This document shows positions 18,533 to 28,424 of a DNA stretch of 64,000 bases, in pieces. The DNA is from Haloferax marinisediminis (GTDB lineage: Archaea; Halobacteriota; Halobacteria; Halobacteriales; Haloferacaceae): NCBI RefSeq assembly GCF_009674585.1, contig NZ_WKJP01000001.1, forward strand, positions 1,860,001-1,924,000. Direction: 5' to 3'. A program made the translations under genes and the position numbers. Every line of letters starts with the position of its first letter. The stretch's first letter is position 1. Below the pieces are notes generated by a model. That model made no database searches and was not told the origin of the DNA. It worked only from the letters and a program-made list of their open reading frames with translations.

Positions 18533-18538
18533 TTTTTT
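18533..18538 (+). terminator. T-tract after the MFS gene
   Basis: TTTTTT, six nt after the stop codon. Oligo-T tracts terminate archaeal RNA polymerase; no hairpin is needed. Confidence 0.35.
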
Positions 18539-18608
18539 GTCTCTCGAAGTCGTCTCTCGGTGAATCTGGAGCAGAGACGCCTCGCAATGGGTTAACCCGT
18601 TTTTCATT

Positions 18609-18655
18609 CGGTTCCTACCGACACAGAATTTCCACCGGTTCCTACCGACACAGAA
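18609..18655 (+). repeat. Tandem palindromic repeat before the DapA-family gene
   Basis: CGGTTCCTACCGACACAGAA occurs twice without mismatch, at 18609-18628 and 18636-18655, with a 27-nt period. Each copy begins with the dyad CGGT-TCCT-ACCG. They end 34 nt before the ATG at 18690. A further palindrome, GGGTTAACCC, lies at 18589-18598. Together these look like operator sites. Confidence 0.6.
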
Positions 18656-18689
18656 AGTTCCAACACGCACCCGTGAGATGAGACAACAC

Positions 18690-19571
18690 ATGTCGAAAAA
18701 TTCGTTCCACGGTGTCCTCTGCCCACTCGTCACTCCCTTCGCAGACGGGACTGTCGACGAAGCGAGTCTGTCGACACTGGTCGATTGGCTCATCGAACAC
18801 GATATCGACGGTGTCGTCCCCTGCGGGACGACTGGCGAGTTCGCGAGCCTTTCGCCCGCAGAGTTTCGAACGGTCATCGAGACGACTGTGGACGCTGCCG
18901 AGGGACGCGTCCCCGTCGTGGCTGGCGTCGCGGGAACCGATATCCAGACGGTGAGCGAACGAATCGAGTTCGCCGCCAGCGCTGGCGCCGACGCAGTCCT
19001 CCTCACGCAACCGTACTTCCACACTGCACCGACGCCCGCGGGCAACCAGCAGTTCTTCGAGACGGTCGCCGATGGAAGTCCGCTCCCACTCGTCCTCTAC
19101 AACATCCCCGCCTGCACGGGCCAGCCAATCGCACCCGAGACAGTCGCCGCCGTCGCCGACCACGACGCAATCGTGGGCCTCAAAGATTCCAGCGGCGACT
19201 TCGACTACTTCCTCGAACTGCTGCGCGTGACCGACGACGAGTTCACCCTCCTCGAAGGCTACGACCAGCACTTCGTCTCTGGGGTTCACGCCGGCAGCGA
19301 CGGCGGAATCAACGCCCTCTCGAACGTCGTCCCCGAGGTGTTCGCCGAGATTCGTGACGAGGCGTTCGGGGGAGACACGCACACAGCGCTCGAACGCGAG
19401 CAGGAGGCGTTCCCCGACTTATTCGGTTACTGCATGGAGTACGGGTTCGCGACAGTTGCGAAAGCCGGCCTCGAACACCGAGGCGTCATCGACTCGGCCG
19501 AGGTTCGGCCGCCGTTGGTGTCGCTTCCAGACGACGTCGTTACCGACATCCACCACCTCGTCGGTAACTGA
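18690..19571 (+). CDS. DapA/NAL-family aldolase or lyase
   Basis: Protein of 293 residues with the TIM-barrel family pattern: GVLCPLVTPF at the start, PCGTTGEFASLS (the GTTGE carboxylate-binding loop), YNIPACTG with the catalytic Tyr, and GLKDSSGDFDY with the Schiff-base Lys. Members make dihydrodipicolinate, cleave KDPG/KDG or N-acetylneuraminate, or handle other 2-keto acids. The lone setting and the operator-like repeats upstream fit a catabolic enzyme better than lysine synthesis (inference). Start at 18690 instead of 18678 keeps the family N-terminus. Confidence 0.8.
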   Translation: MSKNSFHGVLCPLVTPFADGTVDEASLSTLVDWLIEHDIDGVVPCGTTGEFASLSPAEFRTVIETTVDAAEGRVPVVAGVAGTDIQTVSERIEFAASAGADAVLLTQPYFHTAPTPAGNQQFFETVADGSPLPLVLYNIPACTGQPIAPETVAAVADHDAIVGLKDSSGDFDYFLELLRVTDDEFTLLEGYDQHFVSGVHAGSDGGINALSNVVPEVFAEIRDEAFGGDTHTALEREQEAFPDLFGYCMEYGFATVAKAGLEHRGVIDSAEVRPPLVSLPDDVVTDIHHLVGN

Positions 19572-19601
19572 CGACTTTCTCGACCCGTTTCTGCCACGAG
19601 T

Positions 19602-19613
19602 ACTCACGTGAGT
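19602..19613. promoter_or_regulatory. 12-bp perfect palindrome
   Basis: ACTCACGTGAGT lies 30 nt after the DapA-family stop, well upstream of the hydrolase gene. It could be a protein-binding site or part of a terminator; its role is not clear. Confidence 0.3.
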
Positions 19614-19754
19614 GCCGACGGTTCGTCGATTCAGTGTGGAGAGGTCTCTTAGAAGATGATACCAGCGTCAGCAACCATTTCATATAGCAGAATACGATTT
19701 ATTTGTCCCAGTTCGCCCAGTTCTCACCTCCTGACAGTCCGGGCTAGGGTCAAT

Positions 19755-21215
19755 ATGGTGTCAACCGTATCACACGCTATGGACCACCTCGAGACACCGG
19801 CCGTTCATCGGATGATGACGTCCCCTGCCGGCCGACTGTTCACCTCCCGCGTCTTCGAGACCATCAAGATGCGGTCGCTCCCCCGCGAGTTCGCCGTCGT
19901 CCGCGCCCGTGCTGCTGCAGACGTGGCCCTCGGAGAAGGCCCCGAGGCGTACCTCCGAGAAGTGGGCGCGCCACCTGCACCACACCTCCACGACAGAATC
20001 GAACGTGCCCTCGCCCAGTACGCGCAGGTCCGCGAGGAGTACGACGAGACGATGGCGCGATGGGACAGCGTGTTCTGGGGCGGGTACGAGTCGCTTCCGG
20101 ACGAACGCGTCGCCATCGAACGCGACCGGCGAGAAATCTCGCAAGAACGCGCCAAACCGAGCGACATCTTCGGGTTCCTCGCGAAAGACCACCTCGTCCC
20201 GCCGGTGAAGTTCCAGACGCCCGACCCCGACGACGCGCTGACTCGTTGGCACCACGAACTGGCCGAACCCGAGCGACTGTATGCGTTCGCCGAATCCCGT
20301 GCCTCCGAGGAGTTCCCCCGAGTCGAACGCTCTGCGACCGTCCGCGGACCGGGAACGGTCGAGTTCCTCCTCCGATTTACGTCGCCGTCGCCACACCTCT
20401 CGGACAAAGCCACCGCTCGGGTGTACGAACCGGCCGACGTGGACGGCGACCTGCCGACGATTATCTTCCACTCCGGGTGGGGGATGTTCGACGACCAGCT
20501 CGTCTACTGGCCCGAAGAAGAGTACCTCGCACGGACACTCGCACCGGCAGGCTATCGCGTCATCCTCCCCGACGCGCCGTGGCACGGCCGGCGCGAACCA
20601 CTCGGTCACTATAGCGGCGAACCCTACATCGCCCGTGCACCAGTCGGGTTGTTCACGCTGTATTCGGCCGCGGCACTCGAAACCGGTGTCCTCGTCGATT
20701 GGGCGCGCACCGAGGGCGCACCCGTCGTCGGCGTCGGCGGTGTCAGTCTCGGCGGTACGATTACCCTCCACGTCGGGGGTCGGTGTGGTGACTGGCCCGA
20801 ATCGATGCGACCTGACCTCCTCTTCCCTGTCGGGATGCCCGGTGCCATCGACCAGACGCTCCTCTCGGGCGACCTCACCACACTCCTCGATATCGACAAA
20901 TCGCTCGATGCCGCCGGGTGGACGGGCGAGAAACTCCACGAACTTGCACCACTGCTCAACCCGCCGAAGACCTCACACCTCGCTCCCGACCACGTCTTCT
21001 CGTTCATCGGTAGCCGCGACGAGATGGCACCGACACGGACGGCACAGATACTGCTCGACGAGTGGGGTGTCCCGCAGCAGAACCGCCACGAGTGGGACTG
21101 TGGGCACTTCGGCGTGGTGGCGAACCTGATTCGCCGCGACGAGTTCCAACAGACAGTCGCACGAGAACTCGACCGGGCAACGCACGACGTACAGACGAAA
21201 ACAGTCTCGACCTGA
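19755..21215 (+). CDS. Alpha/beta hydrolase
   Basis: Protein of 486 residues (478 if it starts at 19779, MDHLETPAVH). An N-terminal helical part of about 200 residues precedes the hydrolase fold. Oxyanion/first strand region TIIFHSGWGMFDDQ, nucleophile elbow GGVSLGGT (Ser), acid SRDEMAPT (Asp), and WDCGHFGV (His) give the full triad. The long N-terminal extension is unusual. Substrate unknown; no partner is nearby. Confidence 0.75.
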   Translation: MVSTVSHAMDHLETPAVHRMMTSPAGRLFTSRVFETIKMRSLPREFAVVRARAAADVALGEGPEAYLREVGAPPAPHLHDRIERALAQYAQVREEYDETMARWDSVFWGGYESLPDERVAIERDRREISQERAKPSDIFGFLAKDHLVPPVKFQTPDPDDALTRWHHELAEPERLYAFAESRASEEFPRVERSATVRGPGTVEFLLRFTSPSPHLSDKATARVYEPADVDGDLPTIIFHSGWGMFDDQLVYWPEEEYLARTLAPAGYRVILPDAPWHGRREPLGHYSGEPYIARAPVGLFTLYSAAALETGVLVDWARTEGAPVVGVGGVSLGGTITLHVGGRCGDWPESMRPDLLFPVGMPGAIDQTLLSGDLTTLLDIDKSLDAAGWTGEKLHELAPLLNPPKTSHLAPDHVFSFIGSRDEMAPTRTAQILLDEWGVPQQNRHEWDCGHFGVVANLIRRDEFQQTVARELDRATHDVQTKTVST

Positions 21216-21237
21216 GAACCGCCCGCCGGCGGGTGGC

Positions 21238-23166
21238 TTACTCGTCGTCGAGGAAGTCGGGTTCGGGACGCTTCTCTTCGTTCTCGCTCCGGAGGTGGTC
21301 GCGGAACTCCTCGACCGTCACGTCCTGTGCTTCGCGCTCTTTGCGGTCACGAACGGAGATGGTTCCTGCTTCTTCCTCGTCGCCGCCGACGATGACCATG
21401 TACGGAACGCGGTCCGTCTGGGCTTCGCGAATCTTCCGACCGAGCGTCCACGAGCGGTCTTCGATGGTGACACGGAAGTCTTCGAGTTCGTACTGCAGCT
21501 TCTTGGCGTAGCCAATCTGGTCGTCCGAGATGGGAAGGATGCGGACCTGCTCGGGGGCGAGCCAGAACGGGAACTTGCCGTTGTAGTGCTCGATGAGCAC
21601 CATGAAGAACCGCTCGAACGACCCGTAGAGGGCGCGGTGAATCATCACCGGGCGGTGGTCTTCGTTGTCCTCGCCCGTGTACGAGAGTTCGAACCGCTCG
21701 GGCATGTTGAAGTCGAGTTGGACCGTCGGGCCGTCCCACTTCCGTCCGAGCGCGTCTTCGAACGCGAAGTCGATTTTCGGGCCGTAGAAAGCGCCGTCGC
21801 CCTCTTCGACGATGTAGTCCATCTTCGAGGCGTCGAGGACGGATTCGAGTTGCGACTCGGCTTGCTCCCAGATTTCGTCCGATCCCACGGACTTCTCGGG
21901 GCGCGTCGCGAGTGCGACTTCGTAGTCGAGGTCGAACGTCTCGAGGACTTCGAGGATGATGTTCATGATGTCCTCGACTTCCTGTTCGATCTGGTCGGGG
22001 CGGACGAACAGGTGACCGTCGTCGATGGTGAACGCCCACACGCGCGAGAGACCGGAGAGTTCACCGCGCTGCTCTTTGCGGTAGACCTTCCCGTTTTCGG
22101 CGTAGCGAACCGGCAGGTCACGGTAACTCCAACTGCCCTGCTTGAAGATGGTCGCGTGACCCGGGCAGTTCATCGGCTTCAGGCCGTACTCCTCGTCGTT
22201 GACGTCGAGGAGGAACATGTCGTCCTGGTAGTTGTCGTAGTGGCCCGACTGCTTCCACAGTTCCGTCCGGAACAGGTGCGGCGTCTCGACGTAGTCGTAG
22301 CCGTAGTCCTCGTTCAGGTCGCGGCCGTACGTCTCCAGCGCCTGCAGGACCTTCTTCCCGTTGGGGTGGTACAGTGGGAGGCCCGGCCCCGTGACGCTCG
22401 GGATGGAGAACAGGTCGAGTTCGCGCCCGAGTTTGCGGTGGTCACGCTCTTCGGCCTCGGCACGCATCTCGAGGAAGTCTTCGAGGTCAGATTCGGACTC
22501 GAAGGCCGTCCCGTAGACACGCGTTAGCGTGTCGTTCTCCTCGTCACCGCGCCAGTAGGCCGCGGAGATGTTGAGGAGTTTGACGGCGCCGATGTCGCCC
22601 GTCGACTCGACGTGCGGTCCCTTACAGAGGTCCTCGAACTCGCCCTGTTCGTAGAACGAAAGCTCGTCGTCGCCTGCGGCCTCGGTTTCGAGGATGTCAC
22701 GCTTGTAGGGGTTGTCGGCGTACTTTTCGAGTGCCTCTTCGCGGTCGACGAGCACGCGCTCGATGTCGAGGTCTTCCTCGATGATGTTGTGCATCTCGTC
22801 TTCGATGGCATCGAGGTTCTCCTGTTCGAGGTCGACGTTCGTCACGTCGTAGTAGAACCCGTCGTCCGTCCACGGGCCGATGGTCAGTTTGGCCTCGGGG
22901 TGGAGGCGCTGAAGGGCCTGTGCGAAGACGTGAGCCGCCGAGTGGCGCAGCACGTCCAGATACTCGTCGGACTGGTCGGTGACGATGACGAGTTTCGCGC
23001 CGTCTTCGAGCGGCGTCTCTTTGTCTACGAGTTCGCCATCGACGACGCCGGCAACGGTGTCCTTTCCGAGACCGGGGCCGATTGCGAACGCGGCGTCTCG
23101 CACCGTCGCACCCTCCTCGACGGAAAGTTCCGTTCCGTCTGGGAGGATGACAGCGATATCACTCAT
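21238..23166 (-). CDS. thrS: Threonine--tRNA ligase, bacterial architecture
   Basis: Protein of 642 residues charging tRNA-Thr. Domains in order: TGS (residues 1-65), the editing/SAD domain ([11 protein letters not shown] with the HxxxH zinc motif, then [13 protein letters not shown]), class II catalytic core (motif 2 near [12 protein letters not shown], zinc ligands around [11 protein letters not shown]), and the anticodon-binding domain ([17 protein letters not shown]). Presence of TGS plus SAD is the bacterial layout; the classical archaeal enzyme has a deacylase-like N-terminus. ATG 23166 follows TTATTC by about 27 nt, so probably leaderless. Divergent from malQ. Confidence 0.95.
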   Translation of the reverse strand: MSDIAVILPDGTELSVEEGATVRDAAFAIGPGLGKDTVAGVVDGELVDKETPLEDGAKLVIVTDQSDEYLDVLRHSAAHVFAQALQRLHPEAKLTIGPWTDDGFYYDVTNVDLEQENLDAIEDEMHNIIEEDLDIERVLVDREEALEKYADNPYKRDILETEAAGDDELSFYEQGEFEDLCKGPHVESTGDIGAVKLLNISAAYWRGDEENDTLTRVYGTAFESESDLEDFLEMRAEAEERDHRKLGRELDLFSIPSVTGPGLPLYHPNGKKVLQALETYGRDLNEDYGYDYVETPHLFRTELWKQSGHYDNYQDDMFLLDVNDEEYGLKPMNCPGHATIFKQGSWSYRDLPVRYAENGKVYRKEQRGELSGLSRVWAFTIDDGHLFVRPDQIEQEVEDIMNIILEVLETFDLDYEVALATRPEKSVGSDEIWEQAESQLESVLDASKMDYIVEEGDGAFYGPKIDFAFEDALGRKWDGPTVQLDFNMPERFELSYTGEDNEDHRPVMIHRALYGSFERFFMVLIEHYNGKFPFWLAPEQVRILPISDDQIGYAKKLQYELEDFRVTIEDRSWTLGRKIREAQTDRVPYMVIVGGDEEEAGTISVRDRKEREAQDVTVEEFRDHLRSENEEKRPEPDFLDDE

Positions 23167-23322
23167 ACGCGCACGAAACCGACGGGGGAGAATAAGTGTT
23201 GTTGAGACGGGGCGAGAATGACCGCTCACGACGCCGATTTCGTGCGAATTGATAGCACGTCTTCTGTCGAAGTCCTGTCCCGACCCAAAGTACCAACAGG
23301 GTTGCACACCGAACCCGAGTAT

Positions 23323-24813
23323 ATGCACTTCTCTCGACAGAGTGGCGTCTTCATGCACATCACGTCGCTCCCGGGTTCACACGGTATTGGAGACCTCGGC
23401 GACGGCGCGCGCGAGTTCGTCGACTTTCTCGCCGATGCAGACCAGTCCATGTGGCAGTTCTGCCCGCTCGGCCCGACGTCGCCCGCGCACGCGAACTCAC
23501 CGTACCAATCGTCGTCGTCGTTCGCCGGTAATCCGCTGTTCGTCGACCTCACCGACCTCCAAGAACGTGGTTGGTTGACCGAAGACGACCTCGAACCGGT
23601 CCCCGAGTTCGACGACCACGCCGTCGAGTACGAACGCGTCGGCAACTACAAGCGCTCGCGCCTCCGGGCCGCCTTCGAGCGCTTCGAGGCCGAGGCGTCC
23701 GAAGACGACCACGCCGCGTTCGACGCGTTCCGCGAGCGCGAAGACAGTTGGCTCGAAGATTACGCGCTGTTCGCCTCGCTGAAAGACGAGTACGAGGGCG
23801 CGTGGATCGACTGGCCCGAGGAGTTGAAGACGCGCGACCCTGACGCGTTGGCTCACGCCCGCGACGAACACGCAGACGAGATTCGCTACCGCGAGTTCGT
23901 GCAGTTCTGTTTCGACGCGCAGTGGCACGAGTTGGCCGCGTACGCCGAAGAGAAAGGAATCACGCTCGTCGGCGACCTCCCAATCTACGTCGCCCTCGAC
24001 AGCGCCGACGTGTGGGCCGCCCCCGAAGCGTTCGACCTCTCGGACGCGCACGAACCGGCCGTCGTCGCAGGCGTTCCGCCGAATCCGAACGACGACGGAC
24101 AGCGCTGGGGTAACCCGCTGTACGACTGGGAGACGCTCCGTGAGGACGGCTACGGGTGGTGGCTCGACCGTCTCCGTCGGCTGTTCGACCTCGTCGACGT
24201 GACCCGCATCGACCACTTCAAAGGCTTCGACGAGTACTGGGCCATCGACGCAAACTCGGACAACCCAGGAGACGGCGAGTGGCGAGATGCACCGGGTCAC
24301 GACTTCTTCGAGACGGTCGAACGCGAACTGGGCGAACTCCCGTTCATCGTCGAGGACCTCGGCTTCCTCGACGTGTCACTCGTGGACCTCCGCGACCGAT
24401 TCGCGTTCCCCGGGATGCGCGTCCCACAGTACGCCGACTGGTGCCGTGAGGGCGACATGTACCAACCGATGCACTACCCAGAGAACTCCGTCGCCTACAC
24501 CTCGACGCACGACACCGACACCTTCGTCGGATACTACCAGTCGCTGGACGACCACACGCGCGACTGCCTGCACTACAACATCGGTGCCGACGGGACGGAC
24601 ATCCACTGGTCTATCATCGACGCCGTCTGGAACTCGGCGTCCGTCCTCGCCTTCACGACGATGCAGGACGTTCTCGGCCTCGACTCCCACGCCCGGTTCA
24701 ACACGCCCGGCACCCAGACCGGGAACTGGGAGTGGCGCGTCACCGACGAGGGACTCGACGACAGCGTCGCGAGCCAACTCGCCAACCTGACCGACCTCCA
24801 CATCCGGAACTGA
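23323..24813 (+). CDS. malQ: 4-alpha-glucanotransferase (amylomaltase)
   Basis: GH77 enzyme of 496 residues that moves maltodextrin segments between glucans. The family N-terminus [18 protein letters not shown] fixes the start at 23323, although the frame is open to 23218. Conserved blocks: [32 protein letters not shown] (catalytic Asp in the RIDHF block), [10 protein letters not shown] (acid/base Glu), and [10 protein letters not shown]. Acts in glycogen or maltodextrin turnover in the cytoplasm. No other carbohydrate genes adjoin it. Confidence 0.93.
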   Translation: MHFSRQSGVFMHITSLPGSHGIGDLGDGAREFVDFLADADQSMWQFCPLGPTSPAHANSPYQSSSSFAGNPLFVDLTDLQERGWLTEDDLEPVPEFDDHAVEYERVGNYKRSRLRAAFERFEAEASEDDHAAFDAFREREDSWLEDYALFASLKDEYEGAWIDWPEELKTRDPDALAHARDEHADEIRYREFVQFCFDAQWHELAAYAEEKGITLVGDLPIYVALDSADVWAAPEAFDLSDAHEPAVVAGVPPNPNDDGQRWGNPLYDWETLREDGYGWWLDRLRRLFDLVDVTRIDHFKGFDEYWAIDANSDNPGDGEWRDAPGHDFFETVERELGELPFIVEDLGFLDVSLVDLRDRFAFPGMRVPQYADWCREGDMYQPMHYPENSVAYTSTHDTDTFVGYYQSLDDHTRDCLHYNIGADGTDIHWSIIDAVWNSASVLAFTTMQDVLGLDSHARFNTPGTQTGNWEWRVTDEGLDDSVASQLANLTDLHIRN

Positions 24814-24902
24814 GGCCAACCGCACTGGTCGTCTTCCGTCTCATTCTCGATTGCAGACCACTCACGTCGGGTGTTATCCCGTCTGCGAGCGTACTGTCTC
24901 CA

Positions 24903-25298
24903 ATGAACCCTGAAGACACGACGAGCACCGGGTCTCACGAGATAGACGTCGAAGCGACCGAACGGCGGTTCGTCTCGCCACTCGAATCCATCGTCAGCGC
25001 AGACGCACGAACCGTCTACGGCGACCCCGTCACTGTCGGCGAGCGAACGATCGTTCCCGTCGCGCGCATCGCATACGGCATCGGCATGGGTGGCGGGTCT
25101 GGAACCGACGAGACGGGCCAAGAGGGAGGTGAAGGGTTCGGTGGCGGCGGTGGCATGCAAGCGACCCCACTGGGCGTCGTCGAAGTGACCCCTGACGAGA
25201 CGCGATTCCTCAGATTCGGCACTGGTCGCCGACTCGTGGGTGTCCTCGCCCTCGGAATCGGCCTCGGACTCGCTCTCGGGCGTCTCCTGCGCCGCTGA
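24903..25298 (+). CDS. GerW/YtfJ-like protein
   Basis: Protein of 131 residues. The core FVSPLESIVSADARTVYGDP then TIVPVARIAYGIGMGGG is the GerW (YtfJ) domain, here with a glycine-rich loop and a C-terminal hydrophobic tail (LVGVLALGIGLGLALGRLL). In Bacillus the relative is linked to spore function; in archaea the role is unknown. ATG at 24903 has a TATA-like GTTATC about 27 nt before it. Confidence 0.7.
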   Translation: MNPEDTTSTGSHEIDVEATERRFVSPLESIVSADARTVYGDPVTVGERTIVPVARIAYGIGMGGGSGTDETGQEGGEGFGGGGGMQATPLGVVEVTPDETRFLRFGTGRRLVGVLALGIGLGLALGRLLRR

Positions 25299-25354
25299 AT
25301 CACCGACAGAGCATCGACTACACCTTTTTCTGGCACCGACCCAACAACACCGGT

Positions 25355-26299
25355 ATGTCTCGCCGTTTCGGTCTCGGTGCCTTCGTCATCGGGATGCTCG
25401 CTGCGGTTCTCGCTGCTTTGGTTCGGGCCACGATGCCTCTCGCGGACCTCGCTGTCCCCGACGCTGACGTCCTCCTCGCAAAGGGATTGTCGGCACTCGC
25501 TGTGTTGCTTATCACCTACGGCGTCTACCGGTTCTTGATGGGCGTCCTCGTCTCTCGAATCTCCGATAGACGGCGCGCACACGACCTCCGAAACGTTCTC
25601 AGACTCGTCCTCGGCCTCGTCGGCCTCGTCGGTATCCTCGGCGCGTTCACAGAACAGTGGCTCGGTGTCCTCGTCTCGTTCGGTGTCATCGGGTTCGCCG
25701 TCACCTTTGCCCTCCAGCAACCGATTCTCTCGCTCATCGGCTGGGTCTACGTCGTCATCAAGCGCCCGTACGTCGTCGGAGACCGCGTCACCATCGCCAA
25801 CGTCTCCGGTGACGTCGCAGAGGTCGACTTCCTCGTCACTACGCTCTGGGAGACCGGTGGCGGCCTCACGTCGAACCAACCCTCGGGTCGGACAGTCACC
25901 GTTCCGAACTCGCTCGTCCTCTCGTCGGAAGTCGTCAACCACGGGGCGCTGTTCGACCGCATCTGGACCGAAGTTCCGATTCAGGCGTCGTTCGAGACCG
26001 ACATTCCGTTCGTCCGCGACCTGATGCTCGAGGTGGCCGAAGACGAATTCGGCGACGAGATTCGCGCTGCGATGGAGCGATACCAGTCCCGTCTCGACCA
26101 GTCGCCGCTGGAGTTGAACGTTCCTAGCGGTGCTTCTGTCAACATCGCACAGGAGGAGTCGTGGGTCGTGTTCAAACTCCGCGTCCTCGTCCCGCCGACT
26201 GCCGCCCAGAGGGCCCGGAACCGCCTGTACGAACGCATCCTGACTCGACTCGCCGAACATCCAGACCGCGTTAGCTTCCCGGTCAGTCGGAACCGGTGA
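25355..26299 (+). CDS. MscS-type mechanosensitive channel
   Basis: Membrane protein of 314 residues with four N-terminal hydrophobic segments and the MscS core: GVIGFAVTFALQQPILSLIG (pore helix and its end), then KRPYVVGDRVTIANVSGDV (beta domain) and TVTVPNSLVLSS. Opens under membrane tension to release solutes on dilution stress. The C-terminal soluble domain is complete. A T-rich box CTTTTTC about 27 nt before the ATG may be the TATA element. Confidence 0.87.
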   Translation: MSRRFGLGAFVIGMLAAVLAALVRATMPLADLAVPDADVLLAKGLSALAVLLITYGVYRFLMGVLVSRISDRRRAHDLRNVLRLVLGLVGLVGILGAFTEQWLGVLVSFGVIGFAVTFALQQPILSLIGWVYVVIKRPYVVGDRVTIANVSGDVAEVDFLVTTLWETGGGLTSNQPSGRTVTVPNSLVLSSEVVNHGALFDRIWTEVPIQASFETDIPFVRDLMLEVAEDEFGDEIRAAMERYQSRLDQSPLELNVPSGASVNIAQEESWVVFKLRVLVPPTAAQRARNRLYERILTRLAEHPDRVSFPVSRNR

Positions 26300-26349
26300 G
26301 GGAACGCCACTACCTGTCTCCCATCGAAACCCGCAAATCCCCCGCGCCC

Positions 26350-26358
26350 AAGGAGGAA
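26350..26358 (+). promoter_or_regulatory. Strong Shine-Dalgarno before the DNA glycosylase
   Basis: AAGGAGGAA, with AGGAGG ending 5 nt before ATG 26362. Most starts in this window look leaderless, so this site decides the start and hints that the gene is read from a longer message, perhaps with the mscS gene 62 nt upstream. Confidence 0.55.
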
Positions 26359-26361
26359 CCG

Positions 26362-27276
26362 ATGGAAACGGGTGTCATCGACCTCGCGGACCTCGACGGA
26401 GCGTTCGACCTCCAGTCGACGCTCGAAAGCGGTCAGTCGTACCTCTGGGACCGGCCAGACGGTCGAATGTACGAACGCGACGCGGCCTACGGTGGCGACG
26501 CGTGGTACCAGACGGTCGTCCCACCGCTCGACGGTGTCTCCGACGAGACGGCCGTCGTTCGGGTGCGTCAGACCGACGGCACGCTCGCGTGGCAGTCAAA
26601 CGTCGATGCCGTCCCGATTCTGACGCACCTGCTCCGCCTCGACGACGACTTAGACGCCATCGTCGAGCAGATGCCCGACGAACCGCTCGTGAACCGGGCG
26701 TACGACGCCTATCCCGGAATGCGAATCGTTCGGGACCCACCGTTTGGCTGTCTCGTCTCGTTCATCTGCTCTGCGCAGATGCGTGTCTCACGAATCTTCG
26801 GGATGCAGTCGCGCCTCCGCGAGACGTACGGTGAGCAGGTCGAGTTCGACGGGGAGACGCACTTCGCGTACCCCACCGCAGAACGTCTCGCCGAAGCAAC
26901 CGAGGACGAACTCCGTGACCTCAGTCTGGGCTACCGCGCACCCTACGTGCAGCGAACCGCCGAGATGGTTGCGTCGGGCGAGGCGACGCCTTCTGCGGCA
27001 CTCGGACGCGACTACGAGGACGCCCGCGACTACCTGACGAACTTCGTCGGCGTCGGCGACAAGGTCGCAGACTGTGTCCTCTTGTTTTCGCTCGGCTATC
27101 TCGAAGCCGTCCCGCTCGACACGTGGATTCGGTCGGCAATCGAGGACCACTACCCAGATTGTGACCGCGGAAACTACACGGAGACGTCGCGGGCGATTCG
27201 TGACCGTCTCGGTGGGGCGTACGCCGGCTACACACAGACGTACGTGTTCCACTATCTCCGGTCCGGCGGCGAGTAG
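26362..27276 (+). CDS. ogg: 8-oxoguanine DNA glycosylase, Ogg family
   Basis: Protein of 304 residues for base-excision repair. N-terminal Ogg domain begins FDLQSTLESGQSYLWDR. The HhH-GPD part has CSAQMRVSRIFGMQ, then the hairpin FVGVGDKVADCVLLFSLG with the catalytic Lys, and VPLDTWIR with the catalytic Asp. Removes 8-oxoG and nicks the strand by beta-elimination in known members. Gene order gives no partner. Confidence 0.85.
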   Translation: METGVIDLADLDGAFDLQSTLESGQSYLWDRPDGRMYERDAAYGGDAWYQTVVPPLDGVSDETAVVRVRQTDGTLAWQSNVDAVPILTHLLRLDDDLDAIVEQMPDEPLVNRAYDAYPGMRIVRDPPFGCLVSFICSAQMRVSRIFGMQSRLRETYGEQVEFDGETHFAYPTAERLAEATEDELRDLSLGYRAPYVQRTAEMVASGEATPSAALGRDYEDARDYLTNFVGVGDKVADCVLLFSLGYLEAVPLDTWIRSAIEDHYPDCDRGNYTETSRAIRDRLGGAYAGYTQTYVFHYLRSGGE

Positions 27277-27380
27277 AACAGCCGGTTCGACGGGCAGGAG
27301 TGGCCATCGTCAGCCATCGATTGCCCACGTCGCACACCGGGTGGCAAGAAGGTTGATACCGCTCGCGGCACAAGTTCACG

Positions 27381-27800
27381 ATGACCATGGACTGCAGAGT
27401 CGTCGTCGAGGCCGCGGTCCCAGTGTACGACGTAGAGACAGAAGACGAGGCGATTCGCATCGCCATCTCCAAGACGGGTGAGATGCTCAACCCGGACCTG
27501 AAATACGTCGAGATAAACATGGGTTCCCGTACCTCCCCTGGTGGTGAGACGCTCCCGCCGGCGTTCATCGCCGCAGACGAAGCCCTCGTCGCCCTCGAAC
27601 TGGAGATGACCGTCTTCAACGTCGAACAAGAAGAACACGCGTCGCGAATCGCCCGCAAAGAGATTGGACAGCGTCTCGAACACATTCCGCTGAAGATACT
27701 CTCGGTCGAGGTGCTCGACGACGAACCGACCGATACCGATGGGAACGGAGACGACAAAGAACTCATCCCCGAGTTCGACGACCTCGTCGACGACCGCTAG
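27381..27800 (+). CDS. UPF0212/DUF555 protein
   Basis: Protein of 139 residues: MDCRVVVEAAVPVYDVETED then AISKTGEMLNPDLKYVEIN and GGETLPPAFIAADEALVAL. This is the archaeal DUF555 family, function unknown. The C-terminal tail is acidic. Start could be 27381 or the second ATG at 27387. Confidence 0.8.
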   Translation: MTMDCRVVVEAAVPVYDVETEDEAIRIAISKTGEMLNPDLKYVEINMGSRTSPGGETLPPAFIAADEALVALELEMTVFNVEQEEHASRIARKEIGQRLEHIPLKILSVEVLDDEPTDTDGNGDDKELIPEFDDLVDDR

Positions 27801-27937
27801 ACAGACTGCTCTCCTTTTTCGGCAGTGCTCGCGTCGTACAGTGAGTTCGCGTCGTACAGCAGGTACGTCAGGAGAGAGTGCAGTCGCTCGTGGTCTGTTG
27901 CTTCGTGGAGGAGAACGCTACTGTTGTTCGTGCTGGT
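27801..27937 (-). other. In-frame open stretch after the UPF0058 stop, with 18-nt tandem repeat
   Basis: After the TGA of the UPF0058 gene the same frame stays open for 46 codons and reads protein-like: LLHEATDHERLHSLLTYLL, then YDANSLYDAS, ending at TAG 27798-27800. It has no ATG, GTG or TTG start. TCGCGTCGTACAG is repeated at 27829-27841 and 27847-27859 (18-nt period, six codons). It may be a gene remnant or a readthrough extension. Confidence 0.35.
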
Positions 27938-28174
27938 TCAGTCGGCTTGTGCAGCGACTGGCTCTGGTTCTGCTTCACGCATTGCCCCAGTGATTCCCTT
28001 TGCCAGTTTAAACACGGCTGCCTTGTGGTCTGTCTTAGATTTGTGGATGGACGTCGGTCGGACGCCGAGCGTGTCGTACTCCGTGAGCTCGATGTCTTCG
28101 TCTTCCCACGCTTCAATCTGTGTGTGTACTTCGGCGAGCAGGCCGTGCAGATGGATGAGTTCCTGCTTCTTCAT
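27938..28174 (-). CDS. UPF0058 family protein
   Basis: Protein of 78 residues: MKKQELIHLHGLLAEVHTQI, then LGVRPTSIHKSKTDHKAAVF. This is the archaeal UPF0058 family with a conserved HKSKTDHK block; function unknown. ATG 28174 follows a TATA-like ATACTATATC by about 28 nt. A stop codon is followed by further open frame (see the neighbouring entry). Confidence 0.8.
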   Translation of the reverse strand: MKKQELIHLHGLLAEVHTQIEAWEDEDIELTEYDTLGVRPTSIHKSKTDHKAAVFKLAKGITGAMREAEPEPVAAQAD

Positions 28175-28424
28175 GAGCAAACACGGCTTGAAACCGAGGG
28201 GATATAGTATTATCTTGAGTCACGTTAGCACTCGACTCCCTTAAACGGCCGATTATCGGGGTCTCAGGCAGAATTTCGTGTTCGTCTGTTTTCAATTTGG
28301 TTTATGTTTCCGGTATTGATTCCCCAAACGACCAGAAATCTATCGAGTACTTTATACCAGTATGTAGCGCGCACCTCGGTGAGGGTCGTGAATATTTTAC
28401 GCACTGCCAAATGTACAGTCGCGT

